64,000 nucleotides of DNA, from contig JAWKTN010000002.1 of NCBI GenBank assembly GCA_041399065.1, forward strand, positions 930,001 through 994,000, read 5' to 3'. Source of the stretch: JAGQPD01 sp020426865 (GTDB lineage Bacteria > Planctomycetota > Planctomycetia > Pirellulales > Pirellulaceae). The notes beneath the pieces are model-generated. The model was not told the DNA's origin. It worked only from the letters and a program-made list of their open reading frames with translations, and did no database searches. Positions 26,455 to 34,556 of this stretch are shown here, in pieces (the stretch's first letter is position 1; the number at the start of each line of letters is the position of its first letter). Made by a program: the position numbers and the translations under genes.

Positions 26455-27084
26455 TTACTTCACGTCGACGACGATGCGTTGAGCCGTAGGAAGATCGTCG
26501 GCGATTTCAACACCGGTCACAAAATCCGCGGCACCCGTGGAACTAATCGTGATGCGATAGAATCCCGGCGCAAACAATCCCGACATTTTTTCTGACGAAG
26601 AACTCAGGCTAACCGAACCGTCGCTGGCGCTGGTCCCTTCCTGCACCGGCAAATCCGTTCCCATGAACGGCTCCGATTCAATCTTCACGGTCGCCGCCAT
26701 CAAGGGTTGACGTTTTTGAGTAACCGTAACGGTGGATCCTACCAATTCGGACTGCGACTTGTACGCTTCGAAGCGCGCCTGGATTTCTCCGGCATCAATG
26801 GCCTTGTCCCGGTTGGTATCGAGCTTGGCGAGTGACGATTGCAGCGCGGGAGACTCTACGACTTCCTTACTATCCAGTTTTCCGTCACCGTTCTTGTCGT
26901 AGGTCTGTAGCGCGACTTCGGCTGCCTGAGCAGGCTCGAACTTGATTACTTCATACGAGCCGCCACAACCACAGAGGGTCGCCAGGGCGCCCGTTGCTAC
27001 CGTCGCAGCTACCACCGTCAAATCTCCCCACGTGCGACGAATTTGCCACACGTCTCGACGCGTCAGTGTTGTGCCTAAGGCCAC
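26455..27084 (-). CDS. EF-hand lipoprotein downstream of a DUF1559 gene
   Basis: 209 residues. A hydrophobic N-terminal stretch ends in ATLCGC, a good lipobox with Cys near residue 40, so the protein is probably lipid-anchored. Two EF-hand-type calcium loops follow: DKNGDGKLDSKE and DTNRDKAIDAGE. The C-terminal half looks like a beta-sandwich (STVTVTQKRQPLMAATVKIE, FAPGFYRITISSTG). In planctomycetes such proteins commonly follow DUF1559 genes, as here: the DUF1559 gene at 27244 lies upstream on the same strand, separated by 159 bases with a terminator-like hairpin. Function is unknown; a calcium-stabilised envelope partner is a reasonable guess. Confidence 0.82.
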   Translation of the reverse strand: MALGTTLTRRDVWQIRRTWGDLTVVAATVATGALATLCGCGGSYEVIKFEPAQAAEVALQTYDKNGDGKLDSKEVVESPALQSSLAKLDTNRDKAIDAGEIQARFEAYKSQSELVGSTVTVTQKRQPLMAATVKIESEPFMGTDLPVQEGTSASDGSVSLSSSSEKMSGLFAPGFYRITISSTGAADFVTGVEIADDLPTAQRIVVDVK

Positions 27085-27160
27085 GATTTTTTACTCCTGA
27101 CAACCCGTACGACTCACCATCCCGGCTCGCCAACAACGGGTAAGACTTGCGAAGGAAATG

Positions 27161-27190
27161 AAAAAGGTGCAGGCCCCTTCGCCTGCACCT
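27161..27190 (-). terminator. Rho-independent terminator after the DUF1559 gene
   Basis: Read on the minus strand, AGGTGCAGGC pairs perfectly with GCCTGCACCT around a six-base loop and is followed by TTTTT. It lies 54 bases after the DUF1559 stop and 76 bases before the EF-hand lipoprotein start, so it should reduce or stop read-through between them. Confidence 0.85.
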
Positions 27191-27243
27191 CCTTGAGTTC
27201 TCAGAGTTGATTTTACAGTAGTCGCGTGCGATTGCAACGCGTC

Positions 27244-28296
27244 TCAGCGCGTCCCACCACCGGACGCAACAGGCGGGGCACATCCGGCACCACCGTCGGC
27301 CCGCGATCCAAGCTGTTCAAATGCCAGCGTATCGATGTCGTAATTGATACCATGCACCGAACCATCGCAATAGACTGCGTTGAAGATCGCGGCGTGCGAG
27401 GAACCGAAACGCACCGAGCAATTATCTTCGACCGCAGTATCCGGCTGCGGAACGTAACTGGCAATGCGTGCTTTCGTCCAGCGAATCACGTCCCAGTCGT
27501 ATCCTTGGTAAAGAGAATTGTTGTCCGAACAGGTGTTGATCGTGTGGCTCAGGTCGTGATACTCATCCCGCAGGAATTTCTCGGCTACCAGCATCGTCTT
27601 GGAGGTACCGTCTTTGACTTTCTTCAGTGGCACGGGAAGGCGAGGATTGACGGCGCCATCAAAGTACTTATTTACATTCTTATCGGTGTATGGGCCCCAA
27701 TTGCAGTCAGGATAGGTGTTCAAACAGGTAAGAGGCGGACCGGCAGTCCACCCAACGGGATTGTTTTCGTTCGGAGAATAACAGCCACCGTTGGCGGCGT
27801 AGTCGGTCTTCGCCACCAATTTGTCAGCCGGTCCCGCAGCGTTGAATGAGTCTTCCGGCCCATAACCTACGACTGCCGGTCGGCGACTTGGGCAATAGAA
27901 AATTTGGATTGGCGTAATCTTCTGCTGCAACAGCGCCTGCCGCTTCTGCGCCTGCGCCAATCCAGCTCCAATAGCATTGACGTTCGATTCCTCAAGGTAA
28001 GGCAAAATGCTGAAAGACCAGCCTCCGGGCTGCTTCTCGCCACTCCCCATGTCGGGATCGCCCGTCCAGAGATAACCCCAGCCACCGGAAGCAAAGTACC
28101 CAAGGGCCGATTCGTGATTGATGAACGCCAACCCTTGCTGTCGTAAATGGTTCTGGCACTGCGTGCGCCGGCCTGCTTCGCGCGCCGCGTTGACGGCCGG
28201 CAACAACAGTGCGACGAGCAGTCCGATAATCGCAATGACGACCAGCAGCTCGACGAGCGTGAAAGCCGCGTGACGACGGTTTCGACCGTTTGTCAT
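27244..28296 (-). CDS. DUF1559 pseudopilin-like protein
   Basis: 350 residues from the ATG at 28296; upstream in-frame codons up to 28425 give an implausible leader. The prepilin signal is RHAAFTLVELLVVIAIIGLL at about residues 8-27. The body follows the family (RRTQCQNHLRQQGLAFINHE, WSFSILPYLEESNVNAIG, IFYCPSRRPAVVGYG, VKDGTSKTMLVAEKFL). The end motif H-X9-DG is exact (HAAIFNAVYCDG). Two pairs of cysteines near TCLNTYPDC and NTCSDN could form disulfides. It lies divergently from the second triple PEP-CTERM gene with 514 bases between starts, repeating the association of the first locus. A terminator follows it. Confidence 0.93.
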   Translation of the reverse strand: MTNGRNRRHAAFTLVELLVVIAIIGLLVALLLPAVNAAREAGRRTQCQNHLRQQGLAFINHESALGYFASGGWGYLWTGDPDMGSGEKQPGGWSFSILPYLEESNVNAIGAGLAQAQKRQALLQQKITPIQIFYCPSRRPAVVGYGPEDSFNAAGPADKLVAKTDYAANGGCYSPNENNPVGWTAGPPLTCLNTYPDCNWGPYTDKNVNKYFDGAVNPRLPVPLKKVKDGTSKTMLVAEKFLRDEYHDLSHTINTCSDNNSLYQGYDWDVIRWTKARIASYVPQPDTAVEDNCSVRFGSSHAAIFNAVYCDGSVHGINYDIDTLAFEQLGSRADGGAGCAPPVASGGGTR

Positions 28297-28363
28297 AGTA
28301 GAATTACCCCGCTTATTGAATGACTGAACTTCCCCGCGAGCGCGTGCCCCTGCGGCTTCTGAG

Positions 28364-28390
28364 AATATACCAAATACCTTAGAAATGCAA
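28364..28390 (-). promoter_or_regulatory. Extended -10 promoter candidate for the DUF1559 gene
   Basis: On the minus strand TATATT (28369-28364, 5/6) is preceded by TG one base away, the extended -10 pattern, and by TTGCAT (28390-28385) with 15 bases between. The leader would be about 60 bases. Confidence 0.45.
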
Positions 28391-28586
28391 TGATTAACTT
28401 TGACTACTTCGCCAAAAACCCGCAATCAACCCCAGCCCTTATTTTCCAACATTCGTCGTCCCCCTTCCCCTGCCGTCGAAGCTACTGCCTCACTTCGCTA
28501 CCGCAATACTACAGTACTACCGCAATCGCCAGGCACACCCCATCACGCGATCCCAACGTTTGTGCTAGCAAACCCGGCGTGTGAAA

Positions 28587-28603
28587 CCAAGGCGCCGCCT
28601 TGG
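28587..28603. repeat. Perfect palindrome 7+3+7
   Basis: CCAAGGC, GCC, GCCTTGG. It could be an operator or a hairpin. No T-run follows, so it is not a typical terminator. Confidence 0.5.
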
Positions 28604-28670
28604 AGGCGAGCATCCGCTGGACCAATCGGCCCCGATATTCCCCCCACTCCTAAAACTTTCCCCAAAACTA

Positions 28671-28699
28671 TTGCAAACCGCAGTTGTAAGGGTTAACAT
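28671..28699 (+). promoter_or_regulatory. Possible promoter for the second triple PEP-CTERM gene
   Basis: TTGCAA at 28671-28676 and TAACAT at 28694-28699 are 17 bases apart, each matching four of six consensus bases. The leader would be about 105 bases. Spacing is ideal but the hexamers are weak. Confidence 0.3.
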
Positions 28700-28810
28700 G
28701 AGACGCGCTTCAACTGGCGTAAAACGAGGTTGCTGGTGTGCTGTTGTTTGCGGGAAATGTCTTGCGTTTGTGGTGACTACACCAAGGATATGCATAAGGG
28801 TAATAGTTAA

Positions 28811-31800
28811 ATGCACAAGAAATGGCAATTGGCTGTCGGCACGTTGAGCGTGCTCTTTGCGACGGCGACGATGACGTCCGCTGCTAATATTTTGTGGGAT
28901 CCGGTCGGGACCGTGGAAGGCACGCAGTCGATTTTGACAGAAGGGGTGCTGGCCCAAGCGATCAATGCAACTAACAGTGGTGTCGACCACACGGTGACGG
29001 CTGGGGCGGAGGTGATAACCTTCACGTCTCGCAGTCCGATTCTGGCGAGTATCACGGGCGATCAAGTGTTCGAGCCACCGCGCACATTCGATCCCGAGTT
29101 CGACCTCATCTTGGGCAGCCATACGTGGCAAGGCGGTGGTGGTCAATTTGAGATTGAGAATCTCGTACCAGGCACCAACTACGCTGTACAGATCTTCGGC
29201 GTGATGGACGGCCGTGGCTGCTGTGCGGCACGCGACACGCGGTTCAGTGATGGCACGGGCCTGGGTTCGGCCTCGGACAACGTGACACGCGGCGACGGCG
29301 AGTTTGTCATCGGACGGTTCGTTGCCGACTCGGCGACGCAGGTTATCGAAGCCCTCCCTGGCGACGGTGGCGGTGGCACGGATCCGGGACTGAGTGCCTA
29401 TGTGGTTCGCGCCTTGGTGGACACCGGTGTGGACTTGTTCCCGGTCCTGGAAATCAATCGTGACACAGGTAACGCCACGCTCCGTAACAACACGGCCAAT
29501 GACCTAACGATCTCGACCCTGTCGATCCGCTCAACGCGCGGTTCGCTCAATCCTGCCCAATGGAATTCCATTTCGGGAAATCAAGATTCTAACAACGGCG
29601 GCGGATTCGATCCCGATGACGAGTGGTATCAATTTGCACCAGGCAGTGCCAATGAACTGTCTGAAGGCACATTGGGTGCCCAAACACTGGTCAAACAATC
29701 AACCGTCGTGAATCTCGGCAATATCTGGTCGAAGAATCCTGTCGAAAACGATCTGTCGGGCCGCATGCTCCTTTCGGACAACGAAACGCTCGTCAACCTG
29801 CAGATTCGTTTCACCGGTAATGGCGGTGAGGCGTTTGCCATCGGCGACTTGAACTTTGACGGTAGCGTCAATGCGCTCGACTGGAGCATCCATCGTGACA
29901 ATGCGTTTTCCGACATGAGCGGCTTGAACCTCGTGCAATCGTACCAACGTGGTGACTACGACGGCGATGGCGACAGTGATCTGGATGATTTCAGCACCTT
30001 TGTCAACGCATACGAAGCCGCCAACGGAGCGGGTTCGTTTGCCGCACTCAACTCGGTTCCGGAACCAACTTTCGCCTTGCTATTGATGCCGATCCTCGGG
30101 GCACTGGCATGGGGACGCCGCCGAATCAAAGCTACAACGGTGTTGGCCTTGGTGGTGACGGCAACGGTGCTCGTGATGCAAGCGACTCCGGCCCAAGCAG
30201 TTCTTCTGCCAGGTTCAGCCACCAATGTCGCCATCGGCGGTACGGCCTCCCAGTCGTCGAATTACAGCGACACCGATTTCTTGGCCGACCTTGGGATCGA
30301 TGGAAACATTTACAACTTCACCCACACGATCAATACCGATGAGACGCCCTCTTGGCAGGTATCACTTGCTGGCGGCAGCACGGATATCGGCACGATTGTC
30401 CTCCATAATCGCGACAGTTGCTGTCAATTGCGATTACAAGACATCACGGTCACCGTCCGGAATGCGGCCGATACCCAAGACCTGTATGTGTCCCCCGTGT
30501 TAAATCCGGGCAACGTTCTCAACAATCCAGACCGCATTGAGTTGAACCTGGTCGAATTGACGGGTGGAACCATCAACGGCGGAGTCGTCAAGGTCAGCCG
30601 AACCCCGATTCCTGGTTTGGCAAACGATGACGGCCGAGTGTTATCACTGGGGGAGGTCCAGGTCTTCGGACCGGGCGCCAATGTGCGTCCCAACATCGCG
30701 CCGCTCGGTACGGCGACGCAGTCCTCGAACTTCAACGGAACCTTCGTCGCCGGCCTGGCGATCGACGGCAGCCTGAGCAATTTCACACACACCGCCTCCG
30801 GCGATGCGGCCGCAACCTGGACGCTCGACCTGGGACTGGAAAGCCAAATCGATGGCGTCGCACTCTGGAATCGTGGCGGCGGCTGCTGCCCCGAGCGGAT
30901 GCGTGATATTACGCTCGACGTGTTGGCCAGCGACGGCACGACCGTCGTTCGATCGACAACCCTTAATCAAGGCAATGCCCTAGGAAGCCCACTCGTCGTG
31001 TCGGACAACATGCTAGGACAAGATATCGTGGGTCGCTACATCCGCGTCAGCCGAACACCAGATCCTCTGGGCGTGTCGACCGACGACATGAACGTTCTGT
31101 CGCTGGGTGAAGTCGAAGTGTTCGGCGAAATCCCCCAGCTAAAGATCGTCGTCAATCGTACGACCGGTGCCATCGAGCTGCAAAACAACTCGTTCGCACC
31201 CCTTGATATCCGCGCCTACGCGATTGAAAGCACTGGTGGGTCGTTGAAGACCGCTGGTTGGAACAGCCTGCAGGATCAGGACTTGGAAGGGAACGGAGCT
31301 CCTGGAACTGGCAACGGTTGGGAAGAAGCAGGTGGCTCCGGCGCCAATGCCTTGGCCGAATTCTACTTAACCGGCAGCTCCAGCATCGGTACCGGCTTTA
31401 ACCGTTCGATGGGGACCGGCTATAACCCGTCTGTCGACGCGCAAGACCTTTCCTTTACGTACCAGTTGGCGACCGGACAAGAGTTTTCGGGCGTCATCGA
31501 ATACGTGACTGGTGGTGTGCTGGCCGGCGACTACAATCACAACGGCAGCGTTGATGCCGCCGACTACACAATCTGGAAGGATAACTTCGGTTCCTCGACA
31601 AATCTCGACGCCGATGGTAACGGCAACGGTACCATTGACGCCGCTGACTATACCGTATGGAAAGATAACTTCGGCAACGCTGCCGCTGCCGCCTCCACGG
31701 CAGCCGTTCCCGAACCAACCACAGGATTGCTTATGTTCTCTGCTATTTCCTTGTTGTTCGGCTTCCGACGCCGCAAGAACGTCGCAGCTGTCAGCACCAG

Positions 31801-32992
31801 CGCGACCGGCGCGCTTGCTGTCGCCACCGTCGGCCTGCTGGTCGCTTCCACCGTTGCGTCCGCTCGCGGCGTGGATCGCAGTTTCCAATTTGGCGATGAA
31901 ACCAGCGAAGGTGCCAGCGTTGGTGCTGGCGTTGGTACCGGAAACAGCTTTGGAACGACGTTTGACAGCGAAGGAACTCCCAACACCGGCGACCTAAATG
32001 ACCTGCGCGCTATCAACGGCCCGACGTATGTTAATGTGACCACGCCAGATGGAAGTAGCCTGGGGATTCGGTTCGACGGTGTCGATGACTACCTCGAAGG
32101 CGATCGCCTGGGCTTGCCATCCACCAACGTGTCGTCTACCGGCGGAACTCCCGCCGGACCACTAGATTACACCGGTATTGCCAATCGTGGGTTCCAACTG
32201 TGGGTTCGCCCAGACGCCACCGCCGCCGGTTCGACGCAGGCAATCGTTCGCGACACGAATCAGCATGGTGCAGGTATCTCATCCGGCAACAATTGGGTGC
32301 TGCGCTATGCCGGTGCCGATGTTGACTCGGGCGTTCCCGTCGATTTCGGCACTTGGTCCCACGTCATGGTGGTTCGGCCCAACGGTGCCGCGAACGGAGC
32401 TCGCATGTTCGTTAACGGCGTTGCCGTAGCGACAGGAGGTGGCGGCTATGACGGTGCTGACAATTCGCCACTCGTCGTCGGCTCCAACACCGGCGACCTG
32501 ACTAACACTTTCCCCGGTGCTGACAGCTTCTTTAAAGGCGACCTTGACTCGCTGGAACTGTTCGTGCTGGGTAAATCGCAAACAAACTCGGTCGAGTATG
32601 GTAACTTTAGCCTGGCGACCGATAACTGGTTTGTGGCCGATGCCCTTAGTGGCGTCAACCCCGGCGACATCAACGGAGATGGTTCCGTCAATGGAAACGG
32701 AAGTGGGTCGGTCGCCACCGATGACGTCTCTGCCTTCATCGCCAATTGGCGGCACGAAAATCGCGTCAACGGCTTGATCGTCGGCGACTTGAACAGCCGC
32801 GGGTTCGGTGACCTGAATATGGACGGGATCACCGACGAACTCGATTGGGGGATCCTCCGAGCGAATCATCCGGGTGCCAGCAATCTGAATCTCGGTGCGT
32901 TGCTCAATGGCGTGGCCACACCCGAACCGACGAGCGCCGTACTCGGCCTGCTAGGGTTGATTGGTTTGTCCGTGATCCGTCGCCGTTCGTAA
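28811..32992 (+). CDS. Second triple PEP-CTERM protein (putative polyprotein), discoidin-like, dockerin and LamG modules
   Basis: 1393 residues. The signal peptide MHKKWQLAVGTLSVLFA ends in TSA near residue 24. Module A ends with dockerin-like repeats (GDLNFDGSVNALDW, GDYDGDGDSDLDDF) and VPEPTFALLLMPILGALAW plus RRR (residue 416). A new hydrophobic segment ends in TPAQA (cleavage-like site after base 30199). Module B has two discoidin-like domains (about bases 30218-31125) containing vicinal cysteines (SCCQLRL, GGCCPERM), dockerin repeats (GDYNHNGSVDAADY) and VPEPTTGLLMFSAISLLF plus RRRK (residue 966). A third hydrophobic segment ends in VASA (after base 31864). Module C is LamG-like (GFQLWVRPDATAAG, WSHVMVV) with GDINGDG and GDLNMDG repeats and TPEPTSAVLGLLGLIGLSV plus RRRS at the end. 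Module C matches module C of the protein at 7434. A strong terminator follows. Confidence 0.9.
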   Translation: MHKKWQLAVGTLSVLFATATMTSAANILWDPVGTVEGTQSILTEGVLAQAINATNSGVDHTVTAGAEVITFTSRSPILASITGDQVFEPPRTFDPEFDLILGSHTWQGGGGQFEIENLVPGTNYAVQIFGVMDGRGCCAARDTRFSDGTGLGSASDNVTRGDGEFVIGRFVADSATQVIEALPGDGGGGTDPGLSAYVVRALVDTGVDLFPVLEINRDTGNATLRNNTANDLTISTLSIRSTRGSLNPAQWNSISGNQDSNNGGGFDPDDEWYQFAPGSANELSEGTLGAQTLVKQSTVVNLGNIWSKNPVENDLSGRMLLSDNETLVNLQIRFTGNGGEAFAIGDLNFDGSVNALDWSIHRDNAFSDMSGLNLVQSYQRGDYDGDGDSDLDDFSTFVNAYEAANGAGSFAALNSVPEPTFALLLMPILGALAWGRRRIKATTVLALVVTATVLVMQATPAQAVLLPGSATNVAIGGTASQSSNYSDTDFLADLGIDGNIYNFTHTINTDETPSWQVSLAGGSTDIGTIVLHNRDSCCQLRLQDITVTVRNAADTQDLYVSPVLNPGNVLNNPDRIELNLVELTGGTINGGVVKVSRTPIPGLANDDGRVLSLGEVQVFGPGANVRPNIAPLGTATQSSNFNGTFVAGLAIDGSLSNFTHTASGDAAATWTLDLGLESQIDGVALWNRGGGCCPERMRDITLDVLASDGTTVVRSTTLNQGNALGSPLVVSDNMLGQDIVGRYIRVSRTPDPLGVSTDDMNVLSLGEVEVFGEIPQLKIVVNRTTGAIELQNNSFAPLDIRAYAIESTGGSLKTAGWNSLQDQDLEGNGAPGTGNGWEEAGGSGANALAEFYLTGSSSIGTGFNRSMGTGYNPSVDAQDLSFTYQLATGQEFSGVIEYVTGGVLAGDYNHNGSVDAADYTIWKDNFGSSTNLDADGNGNGTIDAADYTVWKDNFGNAAAAASTAAVPEPTTGLLMFSAISLLFGFRRRKNVAAVSTSATGALAVATVGLLVASTVASARGVDRSFQFGDETSEGASVGAGVGTGNSFGTTFDSEGTPNTGDLNDLRAINGPTYVNVTTPDGSSLGIRFDGVDDYLEGDRLGLPSTNVSSTGGTPAGPLDYTGIANRGFQLWVRPDATAAGSTQAIVRDTNQHGAGISSGNNWVLRYAGADVDSGVPVDFGTWSHVMVVRPNGAANGARMFVNGVAVATGGGGYDGADNSPLVVGSNTGDLTNTFPGADSFFKGDLDSLELFVLGKSQTNSVEYGNFSLATDNWFVADALSGVNPGDINGDGSVNGNGSGSVATDDVSAFIANWRHENRVNGLIVGDLNSRGFGDLNMDGITDELDWGILRANHPGASNLNLGALLNGVATPEPTSAVLGLLGLIGLSVIRRRS

Positions 32993-33041
32993 CGGTGGCC
33001 TGTATCATCATTAACAAGCCCTTGGCTTGACAATCACACGG

Positions 33042-33083
33042 TGGGGACAACTGTTGGAGAAGCGACGGTTGTCCCCATTTTTT
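33042..33083 (+). terminator. Rho-independent terminator of the second triple PEP-CTERM gene
   Basis: TGGGGACAAC at 33042-33051 pairs with GTTGTCCCCA at 33068-33077 (10 perfect pairs, 16-base loop), followed by TTTTTT at 33078-33083. It starts 50 bases after the stop codon. Confidence 0.88.
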
Positions 33084-33135
33084 GTTACGGCACAACACCG
33101 GTTGGACATGAAACTGCCGATCGCCACGCTTCTCG

Positions 33136-34542
33136 TTACTCGTTCTCATTTGCAGCATTCCGCCGCGCTCGATTCTCACGCCACCGTTGGATAAGTCCGC
33201 CAGGTCGCGTCGGGAACAAGGGACCGCCTTCCTCGGCCCCCTCTTCCTGTTCGACACGTTCGCGTCGTCGCTCCAAGACTGCATCGCGACGATCTCGCAA
33301 CCCCTGCATCAGCATCTCGACTGCCTCGCGGCTCTTGTCGGCCATCTCGGGCAATTGCTCGACGAGGTCCGTCAGTCCGTCGGACGCATTGTCGGGCAAT
33401 TTGATCTTTGGATCGGAGAGAGTCCCTTCGATAGGGAACTCCCATGTTCGTCCACTGACCATTCTTCGCAAAGGCCCTGTGTCTTCGTCAAAGGTCGGCA
33501 TGGTCACCCGCGCCACCATTCGCAGAGATTCGTCATAGCCGATCCATCCGGAAGTCTCGATATGAATTTGCCCGAGACGAAACCGCAACCCCTGATGATG
33601 CACAGCCTGCTCGACGGTTTCGAATTCAATCACGCTCTCTTCCACCAGATCCAATGCCTCGGGCAACTTCAATCGCTGCGCGAGTGTCGTAATGATGGGA
33701 CCTGGCCCTGCGCGAACAGAATGGATCGTCATCGCCCCCTGGATCCTTCCCGCCTTCGGGTCGTCCAAGGGAAAGTGCGCCTCACTCAGACTGAAAGACG
33801 CTTCTCCCTCAACCCAGGTCGCATCGGCCAGCACGGGCGCCACGAATTTGATCAGATCGTTGCAAATGGGCTGGTCAAGTTTAAAATGGTCAACCAGACG
33901 TGATGCGTCGATGGTGACGCGGGGGGATGGGTCCTTTTCGGTCGGCGGCGTCAAGTGAAGACCGTAGTTCAGGGGGCTCAGCTCCCACATTGGCCGGCCT
34001 GGCCCCCCCAAGTATTGAAATCGGCCATCGACGACAGTCACCGATCCAGAGTAGGTGTGGGCCAGTTTTTTCAGATATTCACGCAGCCTTGGTGGAGGCT
34101 CATTGAATGTCCGCGCGAAATTCGAGCCATCGGGAGTCTCTTCATACCGCAGAAGCGGCCGTTCGATTTGGAAGTCCCCCAAATCTCGGGTGAAAAGCCA
34201 TTGCAGCAGCGTACGATTGCCCGATAGAGAGGGGAGTTCCAACAGTGAGGCTCCCTGCGGTGGATGGATCCGAAATTGCTGACAACGTGGGGCCACCCAC
34301 CACCCGAAACGCCAATCGGTCGCGGAGAAGTGACCCTTGATATTGCCCGAGATCTTATCGAGAATCCAAAGACGGCACCAACTTCGATTGACAATCGTCG
34401 GTGTCGCCAGCAAGCAAAGTAAAACGATCACCAAAGTGGCCGCCAGCACCTTTCGCCATGTCAGCTGACGCCAAATAACGTGCCGCCATGATGGTAAACG
34501 TTCGCGATGGGAATTGGGGCGATCTTGAATTTCATCACTCAT
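33136..34542 (-). CDS. Membrane-anchored AsmA-like protein of unknown function
   Basis: 468 residues from the ATG at 34542, which has GAGGAT upstream; a TTG at 34557 is the only earlier option. One N-terminal transmembrane segment (VLAATLVIVLLCLLATPTIV, about residues 31-50) is followed by a large beta-rich region (FRIHPPQGASLLELPSLSG, GSVTVVDGRFQYLGG, GEASFSLSEAHFPLDD) that resembles AsmA/DUF748-type lipid-bridge proteins, though I recognise no decisive motif. The C-terminus is highly charged and probably disordered. Topology suggests a periplasmic protein anchored to the inner membrane. The divergent NfeD-like gene starts only 14 bases away. Confidence 0.78.
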   Translation of the reverse strand: MSDEIQDRPNSHRERLPSWRHVIWRQLTWRKVLAATLVIVLLCLLATPTIVNRSWCRLWILDKISGNIKGHFSATDWRFGWWVAPRCQQFRIHPPQGASLLELPSLSGNRTLLQWLFTRDLGDFQIERPLLRYEETPDGSNFARTFNEPPPRLREYLKKLAHTYSGSVTVVDGRFQYLGGPGRPMWELSPLNYGLHLTPPTEKDPSPRVTIDASRLVDHFKLDQPICNDLIKFVAPVLADATWVEGEASFSLSEAHFPLDDPKAGRIQGAMTIHSVRAGPGPIITTLAQRLKLPEALDLVEESVIEFETVEQAVHHQGLRFRLGQIHIETSGWIGYDESLRMVARVTMPTFDEDTGPLRRMVSGRTWEFPIEGTLSDPKIKLPDNASDGLTDLVEQLPEMADKSREAVEMLMQGLRDRRDAVLERRRERVEQEEGAEEGGPLFPTRPGGLIQRWRENRARRNAANENE

Positions 34543-34556
34543 ACGTGGGATCCTCA

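Larger units (their letters stand above)
28297..28810. other. Divergent control region between DUF1559 and the second triple PEP-CTERM gene
   Basis: 514 bases without a gene. It holds candidate promoters on both strands and a perfect palindrome at 28587-28603. The rest is low in structure. Confidence 0.6.
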
